Source: Sphingomonas pokkalii (lineage in GTDB: Bacteria > Pseudomonadota > Alphaproteobacteria > Sphingomonadales > Sphingomonadaceae). From it: 64,000 bases of DNA. Made by a program: the position numbers and the translations under genes. Shown here piece after piece: positions 34,220 to 41,855 of the stretch. The notes beneath the pieces were generated by a model that was not told where the DNA came from, searched no databases, and was given only the letters and a program-made list of their open reading frames with translations. The number at the start of each line of letters is the position of its first letter. Position 1 is the first letter of the stretch. The stretch spans positions 3,329,565 through 3,393,564 of the forward strand of contig NZ_QENQ01000001.1 in NCBI RefSeq assembly GCF_003096275.1, in the 5' to 3' direction.

Positions 34220-35137
34220 ATGGGCATCACGCCGGCCGTCAAAGCGATCCTCGACAAGTACGGCTCCGACAATCCTGGGGTGAAGGCGAACCTTGCGCGC
34301 ATCCTGATGCAGGGCCGGCTCGGCGGCACGGGGAAGCTGATCATCCTGCCGGTCGACCAGGGCTTCGAACACGGTCCGGCGCGCAGCTTCTCGGTCAATC
34401 CCGACGCCTATGATCCCCATTACCACTTCCAGCTGGCGATCGATGCGGGGCTTTCCGCCTATGCCGCGCCGCTGGGCATGATCGAGGCGGGTGCAGACAC
34501 CTTTGCCGGCCAGATTCCGACCATCCTCAAGGTCAACAGCTCCAACAGCTGGGCGACCGGCATCGACCAGGCGGTGACCGGCGGTGTCGATGATGCGCTG
34601 CGGCTCGGCTGCTCGGCGATCGGCTTCACCATCTATCCGGGCGCCGACGGCGTGTTCGAGATGATGGAAGAGATCAAGGAAATGCGCGCCGAGGCCGCTT
34701 CGGTCGGCATCGCCACGGTGATCTGGTCCTATCCGCGCGGCGGCAAGCTCAGCAAGGACGGCGAACTCGCGCTCGACGTCGGCGCCTATGCCGCGCACAT
34801 GGCGGCGCTGCTGGGCGCACACATCATCAAGGTGAAGCTGCCGAGCAACCATGTCGAGCAGGCCGAGGCCAAGAAGCTGTACGAGGGCACCGACTGGTCG
34901 GCCCAGGGTGACCGCGTGCGCCATGTCGTGCAGAGCTGCTTCGCCGGCCGCCGCATCGTCGTCTTCTCGGGCGGCGCCGCCAAGGGGGCCGATGCGGTGT
35001 ACCAGGACGCCCGCGACATTCTCGCCGGCGGCGGCAACGGCTCGATCATCGGCCGCAACACCTTCCAGCGTCCGCGCGCCGAAGCGCTGGCGATGCTCGA
35101 CAAGCTGGTCGCGATCTACAAGGGCGAGGAGGCCTGA
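34220..35137 (+). CDS. fba: Class I fructose-bisphosphate aldolase (FbaB/DhnA type)
   Basis: A 305-residue archaeal-type class I aldolase. Stretches that fit the family are LPVDQGFEHGPARSF, GCSAIGFTIYPGA, VIWSYPRGG, then IIKVKLPS (the probable Schiff-base Lys) and the phosphate site FSGGAAKGAD with GNGSIIGRNTFQRP. It cleaves fructose-1,6-bisphosphate without a metal. It follows pgk but has its own leader after the pgk terminator. A strong hairpin follows the gene. Confidence 0.95.
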   Translation: MGITPAVKAILDKYGSDNPGVKANLARILMQGRLGGTGKLIILPVDQGFEHGPARSFSVNPDAYDPHYHFQLAIDAGLSAYAAPLGMIEAGADTFAGQIPTILKVNSSNSWATGIDQAVTGGVDDALRLGCSAIGFTIYPGADGVFEMMEEIKEMRAEAASVGIATVIWSYPRGGKLSKDGELALDVGAYAAHMAALLGAHIIKVKLPSNHVEQAEAKKLYEGTDWSAQGDRVRHVVQSCFAGRRIVVFSGGAAKGADAVYQDARDILAGGGNGSIIGRNTFQRPRAEALAMLDKLVAIYKGEEA

Positions 35138-35146
35138 AACCTGCCC

Positions 35147-35185
35147 CGGCGGCGCCGACGGGGTTCTCCCCGGACGGCGCCGCCG
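35147..35185 (+). terminator. Strong hairpin after fba
   Basis: CGGCGGCGCCG (35147-35157) and CGGCGCCGCCG (35175-35185) pair perfectly over 11 bases, with an inner GGGG/CCCC pairing. There is no T-tract, so it may end transcription weakly or protect the 3' end. Confidence 0.6.
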
Positions 35186-35301
35186 TATAACTGCCGCGGC
35201 GCCGTGCGCCGTACCCGCTGCTTGACCCCGACGGACAGGGGGTGGAAGGCCAGCCGCCAAAGGCGGTAGAGTTCCGCCCGATTTCAGCAGCGGAGTATCC
35301 C

Positions 35302-36000
35302 ATGTCCGACCCCTTCGACGATCTCGAAGACGAAGCGAACCTCGAAGGTTTTGCCGAGAAATTCGTCCGCGACGATCGTCGGCCGCCCTGCCAGCTTTAT
35401 CTGATCTCGCCGCTGGACGTGACCGGCGGCTTTGCCGATCGGTTGCGTCGCGCGCTCGATGCCGGGCCGGTCGCGGCCTTTCAGTTCCGCGTGAAGCATG
35501 TCGACCAGCATCAGGCGGCCAAGCTTGCCGAACCGCTGCAGCGGATCTGCGCCGACGCCGATGTCGCCTTCATCGTGAACGATAGTGTCAGCTTGGCGAA
35601 GCGCATTGGCGCGGATGGCGTCCATCTCGGCCAGGAGGATGGCGACGCGCGCGAGGCGCGCGCGATTCTCGGGCCGAACGTCCAGATCGGCGTGACCTGC
35701 CACGACAGCCGCCATCTCGCGATGGAGGCCGGGGAGGCAGGCGCCGACTATGTGGCGTTCGGTGCCTTCTATCCGACCAGCACCAAGGAAACGAACCATC
35801 GCCCTGAGCCGGTGATTCTGTCCTGGTGGTCGGCGCTGTTCGAGATCCCCTGCGTGGCGATCGGGGGAATCACCCCGGCCAACGCGGCTCCCTTGGTGGC
35901 AGCGGGTGCGGACTTCCTCGCGGTCAGCGGTGCGATCTGGGGCGACGACGAGGCCGAAGCGGTGCGTGCGTTTGCCGCGATTCCGGGGATGCAGGGCTGA
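35302..36000 (+). CDS. thiE: Thiamine-phosphate synthase family protein
   Basis: A 232-residue TIM-barrel protein of the ThiE/TenI family. It has LYLISPLDV at the first strand, FQFRVKH where the pyrimidine-pyrophosphate site lies, NDSVSLAKRIGADGVHLGQED (the standard ND...GVHLGQ signature), CHDSRHLAMEAGEAGADYV, and GAFYPTSTKE with VAIGGITPAN. It should join HMP-PP and thiazole phosphate to make thiamine phosphate. An N-terminal extension of about 30 acidic residues (DPFDDLEDEANLEGF) is unusual. Transketolase in the same block uses the product cofactor. ATG 35302 is chosen over the in-frame ATG 35242. Confidence 0.9.
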   Translation: MSDPFDDLEDEANLEGFAEKFVRDDRRPPCQLYLISPLDVTGGFADRLRRALDAGPVAAFQFRVKHVDQHQAAKLAEPLQRICADADVAFIVNDSVSLAKRIGADGVHLGQEDGDAREARAILGPNVQIGVTCHDSRHLAMEAGEAGADYVAFGAFYPTSTKETNHRPEPVILSWWSALFEIPCVAIGGITPANAAPLVAAGADFLAVSGAIWGDDEAEAVRAFAAIPGMQG

Positions 36001-36333
36001 TTCGAGCCGGATTCGCGGATGATTCGGCGGCGAGCGTCATCGATCCGTCATCGCCGCCGGATTTCTCGACCCGATAAAATCATTTTATTTCAAAAGGTTG
36101 AAGGGCGATTCCGGAAAAAACGACATAAAAATGCAAAAAGGCGTTGACCGGTCGGAACCTCCCGCATAGAAGCCACTCCACCGACGCGGTGCTCTTCACT
36201 GAACGGCGCGGCGGTCACCGAAAATCAGGCGCAAGGGGCCACGGATCTCAGGCCCTGGAAGAACTGACGATTTTCTGCGGGTTTCAGCGTTAGATATGAG
36301 TCCTGTAAGCGAAGCGGGGCAAAGAATGCGCGG
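36001..36333 (+). promoter_or_regulatory. Gap with thiE 3' hairpin and a strong AT-rich promoter-like element
   Basis: No gene is seen in this 333-base gap. First comes a hairpin (CGGCGGCGA 36025-36033 with TCGCCGCCG 36051-36059), probably the end of the thiE transcript. Then comes a very AT-rich tract (about 36074-36140) in otherwise GC-rich DNA, followed by TTGACC (36144-36149) and, 17 bases on, TAGAAG (36167-36172). This looks like a plus-strand promoter with an upstream UP element, and the sequence after it (CCGACGCGGTGCTCTTC) recalls ribosomal RNA leaders. No rRNA follows. Confidence 0.5.
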
Positions 36334-36876
36334 TCAGTCGTGGCTAGGGGCCGGCCTTGCAAGATCACCAAGCATCGCTCTCCCGCTTCTGGCGGCGGTC
36401 GCTTCGATTTCGACCAGATAGCCAGGCTGCGACAACCCGGCAACCTGCACCGTCGAGCGGGCGGGAAGGTGAGGCTGCGCGGCAGTACCGAAATATCGGA
36501 CATAGGCGCGCGTGAACCCATCCATGTCCAAGCGACCCGACTTCTCGGGAACGCCGACGAGAAACACCGTCAGCTTCACCACGTCGCCCAGAGCATAGCC
36601 GCGATCGCGCAGCGTCCGCTCGATCTTCCGGAACACGCTCAATGTTTGCGTTTCGGTGTCGCCAAATTCCGGAGCTTCGCCATGCGCGCCGGCTGCCGCG
36701 ATCGGAGACGCCACCTCGCCGCTCAAGTAGAGCGTCTCCGCCGTCTGCGGCACCTGCACGGTCCTCGCTATCGGCAGCGTGGCGTGGCGCTCGAACCGCT
36801 CGATCGCTTGCGCCTGGGCAGGCCCGGCGAAGGCCAGAATGACCGGCAGGACCGCCGGGCAGGTTCTGAGCAGCAT
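36334..36876 (-). CDS. Secreted RidA/YjgF-family protein
   Basis: A 180-residue protein with a signal peptide (PAVLPVILAFAGPAQAQA, cleaved about residue 20) and a RidA/YjgF domain. The domain has LYLSGEVASPIA, a central TLSVFRKIERTLRDRGY, VVKLTVFLVGV, and RSTVQVAGLSQPGYLVEIEA; the conserved Arg (in PARSTV) and Glu (in VEIEA) of the deaminase pocket are present. RidA proteins hydrolyse reactive enamine/imine intermediates, but secreted members are less understood. It lies 59 bases downstream of an alpha/beta hydrolase gene on the same strand, and may share its promoter. Confidence 0.88.
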   Translation of the reverse strand: MLLRTCPAVLPVILAFAGPAQAQAIERFERHATLPIARTVQVPQTAETLYLSGEVASPIAAAGAHGEAPEFGDTETQTLSVFRKIERTLRDRGYALGDVVKLTVFLVGVPEKSGRLDMDGFTRAYVRYFGTAAQPHLPARSTVQVAGLSQPGYLVEIEATAARSGRAMLGDLARPAPSHD

Positions 36877-36935
36877 TGCATGTCTCTCCTGTGCGAAGGC
36901 GCCGCGCCTCCTGCGAGGCGCGGCGCTTCTTTCGG

Positions 36936-37715
36936 TCACTTCGCCGCGGCGGCGTGCGGCTTGGTGGTCAGCGCGCCCTTGGCGGCCTGATCGATGACGT
37001 CCGCAACCGCCTTGGGCTGGGTCAGAAACACGACGTGGCTACCCTTCACTTCCGTGGTGATCGCGCCGATCCGGTGTGCCGTGCTGCGCAGCAGCTTGGG
37101 GTCGATCGCGCCGTCTTCGGTGGCGACCACTGCCCAGCTGGGCTTCGACTTGAATGCGGCAAAGGCTATTTTCGCCTTCAGCGCGGCCATGGCGACCGGG
37201 ACCTGGCTGTCCCGCAGGAAGGCGCCTACCTCCTCGCTGGTGTCGGCGGCAAAACCCGCCTTGAACTTCTGCTTGTTGAGGAACGCGAAGCCATCCGCGG
37301 TCTCTTCGGGAACGAAGTTCGGTGGCGGCGCAACCTCGGCATATTGGTCGAGGGTGGACGTGCCAACTTCCGGCGCGAAGGCCGCGACGTAAACCAGGCC
37401 AACAACCTTGTTGCTGCCGCCCGCCTGGGTGATGACGCTGCCACCATAGCTGTGGCCCACCAGGATCGTGGGGCCGTCCTGCCGGGCCAGGACGCGGTTC
37501 GTGGCGGCGACGTCGTCGTCGAACGAGGTCAGTGGATTCTGAACGATGCTGACGTGGTAGCCGCGCGACGTGAGCTCTTCATATACACCCTTCCATCCCG
37601 ATCCGTCCGCGAAAGCCCCGTGGACGAGCACGATGTTCTTAACGGCTTGTGCATGGGCCGCACCCGAGAAGCCGACGGTTGCGGTGGCGGCGAGAATGGC
37701 GTGACGAATGTTCAT
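36936..37715 (-). CDS. Secreted alpha/beta hydrolase (paralogue A)
   Basis: A 259-residue alpha/beta hydrolase with a signal peptide ending AAHAQ. The oxyanion region is VLVHGAFADGSGWKGVY, the nucleophile elbow is LVGHSYGGSVIT (Ser in GHSYG), and the catalytic His is in KGSHVVFLTQPKAV. The acid is probably in AVVATEDGAID. It resembles the group of small secreted hydrolases annotated as salicylate-esterase-like. A close paralogue is at 41052 in this window. Its promoter contains tandem TATCGCGATA palindromes, so it is likely under a specific repressor. Substrate unknown. Confidence 0.88.
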   Translation of the reverse strand: MNIRHAILAATATVGFSGAAHAQAVKNIVLVHGAFADGSGWKGVYEELTSRGYHVSIVQNPLTSFDDDVAATNRVLARQDGPTILVGHSYGGSVITQAGGSNKVVGLVYVAAFAPEVGTSTLDQYAEVAPPPNFVPEETADGFAFLNKQKFKAGFAADTSEEVGAFLRDSQVPVAMAALKAKIAFAAFKSKPSWAVVATEDGAIDPKLLRSTAHRIGAITTEVKGSHVVFLTQPKAVADVIDQAAKGALTTKPHAAAAK

Positions 37716-37731
37716 GGCTATATTCCTTAGT

Positions 37732-37809
37732 GCGATAATAATTATCGCGATATCTGTATTTTAGACAACTCGCATCGATTCTGTCTAGCAAAAATAGTTA
37801 TCGCGATAA
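37732..37809. promoter_or_regulatory. Tandem TATCGCGATA operators upstream of hydrolase A
   Basis: Three palindromes lie just upstream of the hydrolase start: GCGATAAT-A-ATTATCGC (37732-37748), overlapping TATCGCGATA (37743-37752), and TTATCGCGATAA (37798-37809). The outer sites are about 60 bases apart in AT-rich DNA. This is the pattern of a dimeric repressor binding two operators around a promoter. The regulator is not identified. Confidence 0.6.
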
Positions 37810-37853
37810 TATTCTTGCGACGGCACCCTCGAGCTGCGTGCACCGTCGGCGCG

Positions 37854-38624
37854 TCAGCTTCCCGCGAGCCGGTGGTCGCAGACCGGCGGGAGCCACTCCC
37901 AAAAGCGGACCAGATCGCCCACGCAGGATGCTCCTAGCTTCCGCATCATGCTTCCTCGGTGAAGCTTGACCGTAATCTCGCTGATCCCGAGTTCGTGTGC
38001 GATCTGCTTGTTGAGGCGTCCGGTCACCACCGCGCGCAGGACCTGACGTTCGCGGGGCGTCAGCATTGCCAGCCTGGCGGCACGGCGCTTGGCGATTTCG
38101 TCGGCCATGCGGCGGTTGCGATCCTGCTCCGTTGCGCGAGCGACTGCATCGAGGAGCGCCTGGTGGCGAAACGGCTTCGTGAGGAAGTCCACTGCGCCCA
38201 GCTTCATCGCCTGCACGCTCATCGCAATGTCGCCATAGCCAGTCAGGAACACGATCGGCCGGCTGTTTCCCTGCGAGAGGAGGATCTGTTGCACGTCGAG
38301 GCCGCTAAGACCTGGCATGCGGACGTCGAGAACGAAGCAGCCGGCACGGTCCGGCAAATCGGCCTGCAGCATCTCCCTGCCGGAGCCAAAGGCGAGGACT
38401 TCGATGTCGACGGTTTCCAGAAGGGATATGATTACGTCGCGAACCATCGGATCGTCATCGACGACGACGACTAAGGGGGCGGTGCATTGGTCATCGACAT
38501 TATTCGAAGATTCCAAAGGCGCCTGCGCACCGACGAACGGCGCCTGTCTACTTTTGTCGCCTTTACCAACCTTCGGCCAGAATGCGGATTGCATCTCCAG
38601 CCCAGTGCGGTCGATCGTATGCAT
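37854..38624 (-). CDS. FixJ-type response regulator, orphan
   Basis: A 256-residue response regulator with a ~65-residue N-terminal extension, a canonical receiver (VVVVDDDPMVRD acidic pocket, phospho-Asp in CFVLDVRMPGLSGLD, switch Thr in VFLTGYGD, Lys in FLTKPF), and a LuxR-type HTH (LTPRERQVLRAVVTGRLNKQ). The linker is charged and helical, as in FixJ/NarL proteins with a Q-linker. No histidine kinase gene is adjacent. ATG 38624 is chosen because GAAGGG lies 8 bases before it; the frame is open further upstream. Confidence 0.9.
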   Translation of the reverse strand: MHTIDRTGLEMQSAFWPKVGKGDKSRQAPFVGAQAPLESSNNVDDQCTAPLVVVVDDDPMVRDVIISLLETVDIEVLAFGSGREMLQADLPDRAGCFVLDVRMPGLSGLDVQQILLSQGNSRPIVFLTGYGDIAMSVQAMKLGAVDFLTKPFRHQALLDAVARATEQDRNRRMADEIAKRRAARLAMLTPRERQVLRAVVTGRLNKQIAHELGISEITVKLHRGSMMRKLGASCVGDLVRFWEWLPPVCDHRLAGS

Positions 38625-38964
38625 CTCTTGACCCTTCATCGCATCCGCTTCGATCTGCCGGCAGTTTCCCACGCGGCAACGGGCGGGGACACCCCAAGTC
38701 GGGTTAGCGTTACATCCGCCATTTGGGTGGAGGCTTTCTCGGGGACGCTCCGCACGGGCCCGCGCCGCTATGCCCTGCAGGAAAGCGGGGGGAAGCAATG
38801 GTTCACATCGTGCCGGCTAGCAGAGCCTCCTACATCCCGGCATCCCGAGACGAGGTACCGCCGAGTTGGTCTTTTGGAGGTGCCGATGCAGTATGGGGGA
38901 GGTAGGCTATTTCCCTGCTTCCGGGCGAGGGAGCATGGTTTGGGGAAAGGGGGCTGGTTCGACA

Positions 38965-39150
38965 ATGCTGATGCACAACATTCGGCAACACGCATATGGG
39001 CGTGAAATCGAGATCCTGTTGATGTGGGAACATGGAAGGCCGAGCCTGTTGCTGCGCGACGACGGCATCGGCCTCCCGGAGGAGTTGCTCGCCCGGGGCG
39101 TCGGCGTTCATGCCCTGCTGCATCGCATCCGCAGGCTGGTCCGGCGATGA
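38965..39150 (+). pseudogene. C-terminal remnant of a histidine kinase
   Basis: About 61 codons reading NIRQHAYGREIEILLMWEHG, then LLRDDGIGLPEELLARGVGV and MLLHRIRRLVRR-like end. This is the last part of a HATPase domain of a NarX/DegS-type kinase: only the G1 box (DDGIGLP) and the end remain. The dimerisation domain, phospho-His and N box are absent. Its stop overlaps the ATG of the next regulator (ATGA), the normal kinase-regulator arrangement. It is thus the tail of a lost kinase gene. Confidence 0.6.
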
Positions 39151-39773
39151 CGTCGCCGCCGATCCGCGTCCTGGTGGTCGATGACCATGTCCTGTTGCGA
39201 CAGGGCATTGCCGGGATCCTTGCGCCCGAACCCGACATCGAGCTGGTTGCCGAGGCGACGAACGGTGCCGAAGCGGTCGAGACCTTCGTGCGCATGCGGC
39301 CCGACGTGACGCTGATGGACCTTCAGATGCCCGTCCTCGCGGGTATCGAGGCGATCCAGCGCATCCGCAGCGGCGCCCCCCATGCCCGAATCATCGTTCT
39401 GACAACCTATCCCGGCGACGTGCAGGCGGTGAAAGCGCTCAAGGCAGGTGCCTCCGGATATCTGCTCAAGAGCTCGCTGATCGACGAGTTGCTGCGCGCC
39501 ATTCGCGCCGTACACGGCGGGCGACGCTATATCCCCGCGGACGTGGCCCAGGAAATCGCCTTGCACGCCGCCGAAGAGCCGCTGAGCGCCCGGGAGGTCG
39601 ACATCCTGGCGCTGGTCGCGGCGGGCAAGGCCAACAAGGTGGTGGCGCATGAACTGTCCGTCTCCGAACAGACCGTGAAGGCGCATCTGCGCACGATCTT
39701 CCAGAAGCTCGGGGTCAACGACCGGACGCAGGCTGTCACCACCGCCCTCCGGCGGGGAATCATCACGCTATAG
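39147..39773 (+). CDS. NarL/LuxR-family response regulator
   Basis: A 208-residue NarL-type regulator. The receiver is complete (VLVVDDHVLLRQGI; phospho-Asp in VTLMDLQMPVLAG; Thr in IIVLTTYPGD; Lys in YLLKSS), and the C-terminal LuxR HTH reads LSAREVDILALVAAGKANK and VSEQTVKAHLRTIF. It would be activated by a histidine kinase, but the kinase gene fused upstream by an ATGA overlap is reduced to a short tail. It may now be driven by another kinase or by acetyl phosphate. Confidence 0.92.
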   Translation: MTSPPIRVLVVDDHVLLRQGIAGILAPEPDIELVAEATNGAEAVETFVRMRPDVTLMDLQMPVLAGIEAIQRIRSGAPHARIIVLTTYPGDVQAVKALKAGASGYLLKSSLIDELLRAIRAVHGGRRYIPADVAQEIALHAAEEPLSAREVDILALVAAGKANKVVAHELSVSEQTVKAHLRTIFQKLGVNDRTQAVTTALRRGIITL

Positions 39774-40129
39774 CGCGGGCCCTACGGTGTCGCCTGTCTA
39801 CCTGTCCTCGGGGATGGGGTGCGGCGCGTTTTCGTATTGGGCGGCTGCCGGCAAACCCATAAATTCTCCAAAGCGACCAACCACTTCGCACGATTGGCGC
39901 GCGCCCTTTCATTTGCCACCTTCTGGCGACCTCAGAGGCCCTTGGCGTTGAAAGGACTTCAGAAATGACGCGTCCTCCGCAACCTGTACGAAGCCGAGCT
40001 TTAACGTCGCGCGCAGGCATATCAGGCACGCCGTACGTGTCGGCATCCATCGGCGCGCATGTCGCAAACCGGATCCGTACCGCCCGCCGGCCGCGACGCC
40101 TCTCGCCGCGAAGCTGAGACGTTGCCGGC
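39774..40129. other. 356-base gap without a supported gene
   Basis: It lies between two regulator genes. A 50-codon frame (39965-40117) begins after AAAGGA, but its Arg-rich translation has no recognisable feature. It should contain the promoter of the regulator at 40130. I see no repeats or terminator. Confidence 0.5.
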
Positions 40130-40906
40130 ATGTACCACTCCGTATCGCCCTTCGACGAGGACATGGAACATCCGATTTCCTCCGCCGGACCCGCGGGGAT
40201 CGGACGCGTTCTTGTCGTCGAGGAAGATCTCGGCCGGCGCGGTGCGATCCTGTCCTACCTCGTCGATCGCCAATGCTCCCCGATGGGCTGCGGGGCGTCC
40301 GAGGTGCTGCGCCACATCCGCGGCCCGTCGTTCGGCCTGATCACCCTCAACGTGCGTCTGGGCTCGGTGGACGGGGTGGAGATCCTGCGGCAGATCCGAG
40401 CCCGCTCGGACGTTCCCGTGATCTTGTACGCCGATGGCCCCCAAGCGGACGTCGATCGGATCATCTGGCTCGAACTGGGGGCGGACGACGTCCTGAGCGG
40501 CCCCCTCAACCTCGACCTGTTGCTGGCGCGCGCCCGCGCGATCCTTCGGCGGCAGGAACTGGGGCGCTCCGTCATCGCATCTTCCCGCGGCGGATATGCC
40601 TTTCGCGGGTGGGAACTCCGCAATGCGACACGAGAGCTCAAGGCCCCGGGCGGAGCGGACGTCAGCCTGACGAAGCGGGAATATGCGCTGCTGGTGGCGC
40701 TGCTGGTGGCGCCGGGCCGCACCCTTTCGAGGGTGCACCTGATGCGCGCCACCAGGACGCAAGAGGATGTGTATGACCGAAGCATCGACGTGCAGATTCT
40801 CAGGCTGCGGCGCAGGCTGGAAAGCCATCCCTCCGGCAGGGGCCTGATACGAACCGAGCGGGGCGTCGGCTATGCGCTGGACGCCCGGGTCGAGCCCCTA
40901 TTCTGA
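40130..40906 (+). CDS. OmpR-type regulator with degenerate receiver (paralogue 1)
   Basis: A 258-residue protein with a receiver-like domain (about 25-140) and an intact OmpR-type winged-helix domain (LTKREYALLVALLVAPGRTL; YDRSIDVQILRLRRRLE; GVGYAL). The receiver has the acidic pair (VVEEDLG), but the phospho-acceptor Asp is Asn74 (LITLNVRLGSVDG), the switch Thr is Tyr100 (PVILYADG), and the conserved Lys is Gly124 (VLSGPLN). It cannot be phosphorylated in the usual way. A paralogue with the same three changes is at 50392. It lies 145 bases upstream of hydrolase B on the same strand, a possible target. Confidence 0.88.
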   Translation: MYHSVSPFDEDMEHPISSAGPAGIGRVLVVEEDLGRRGAILSYLVDRQCSPMGCGASEVLRHIRGPSFGLITLNVRLGSVDGVEILRQIRARSDVPVILYADGPQADVDRIIWLELGADDVLSGPLNLDLLLARARAILRRQELGRSVIASSRGGYAFRGWELRNATRELKAPGGADVSLTKREYALLVALLVAPGRTLSRVHLMRATRTQEDVYDRSIDVQILRLRRRLESHPSGRGLIRTERGVGYALDARVEPLF

Positions 40907-41051
40907 CGCCGCCGCAATGGACGAGCGCAATGCGACATCATCGCGAGCAGCCGATGCCGCGGAAGCCGTCGCGAGATCACCGGCGGACGCAGGCAGTGCC
41001 GGTCAGCCAACTTCACAGCGGCGCACGTGCGCCTTTTTCCTAGGAGACATT

Positions 41052-41855
41052 ATGATGCGAAAAACCCTTGCACGCACGGCGATTGCCGCCGCTGCCCTGC
41101 TGTGGATGATCCCAGCCGCCGAGGCCCAGACCGCCACGGCACCGTCGACAACCGCCCGCATCGTTCTGGTGCATGGGGCGTTTGCGGACGGATCGGGTTG
41201 GCGGGGGCTGTATGATGTGCTCACGGCGCGAGGCTATCGGGTGTCCATCGTCCAGAATCCACTGACGTCGTTGAAGGAGGATGTGGATGCGACGACGCGG
41301 GTGATCGAACGACAGGACGGGCCGGTGATCCTCGTTGGTCACAGCTGGGGAGGCACGGTCATCACGGCTGCGGGCGTCCACCCCAAGGTCAAGGCGCTCG
41401 TCTACATATCCGCGCTCGCGCCCGATGCCGGCGAGACGACCGCGCAGCAATATGAAGGTTTTCCGCCGGCTTCCGAATTCGTGATCGACAAGCAGAGCGA
41501 CGGCTACGGGTTCATCGACCTGCAGCGATTCAAGGCCGGCTTTGCTGCCGATACGAATGACGCCGATGCCGCGTTCCTGCGCGATTCCCAGGTGCCGATC
41601 AACATGTCCGTCTTCGGCACGCGGCTCACCCAGGCCGCCTGGCGCACCCGGCCCAGCTGGGCCGTCATCGCCAAGCAGGACAAGGCCTTCGGCGCGGGGA
41701 TGCTGATGCACATGGCAAAGCGCATCGGCGCGAAGATCACCGAAGTGCCGGGCAGCCACGCCGTCTTCATGACGCAGCCCAAGGCCATCGCCCGGGTGAT
41801 CGACAGCGCGGCACAGGACATTGGTAGCGCCCCTAGCGTGGCAAAGGTTCGGTAG
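41052..41855 (+). CDS. Secreted alpha/beta hydrolase (paralogue B)
   Basis: A 267-residue protein with a signal peptide (AIAAAALLWMIPAAEAQ) and the same catalytic layout as hydrolase A: VLVHGAFADGSGWRGLY, nucleophile Ser in LVGHSWGGTVIT, and His in GSHAVFMTQPKA. The two share long identical stretches such as SIVQNPLTS. ATG 41052 follows AGGAGA at good spacing. The 3' end overlaps the truncated tssH frame by 35 bases. It probably belongs to the regulon of the upstream OmpR-type protein. Substrate unknown. Confidence 0.88.
   Translation: MMRKTLARTAIAAAALLWMIPAAEAQTATAPSTTARIVLVHGAFADGSGWRGLYDVLTARGYRVSIVQNPLTSLKEDVDATTRVIERQDGPVILVGHSWGGTVITAAGVHPKVKALVYISALAPDAGETTAQQYEGFPPASEFVIDKQSDGYGFIDLQRFKAGFAADTNDADAAFLRDSQVPINMSVFGTRLTQAAWRTRPSWAVIAKQDKAFGAGMLMHMAKRIGAKITEVPGSHAVFMTQPKAIARVIDSAAQDIGSAPSVAKVR

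Noticed and set aside
36001-36333. An actual rRNA or tRNA gene after the AT-rich promoter-like element
   Set aside because: No conserved 16S start or tRNA fold was found in the following bases; only promoter- and leader-like features are seen.
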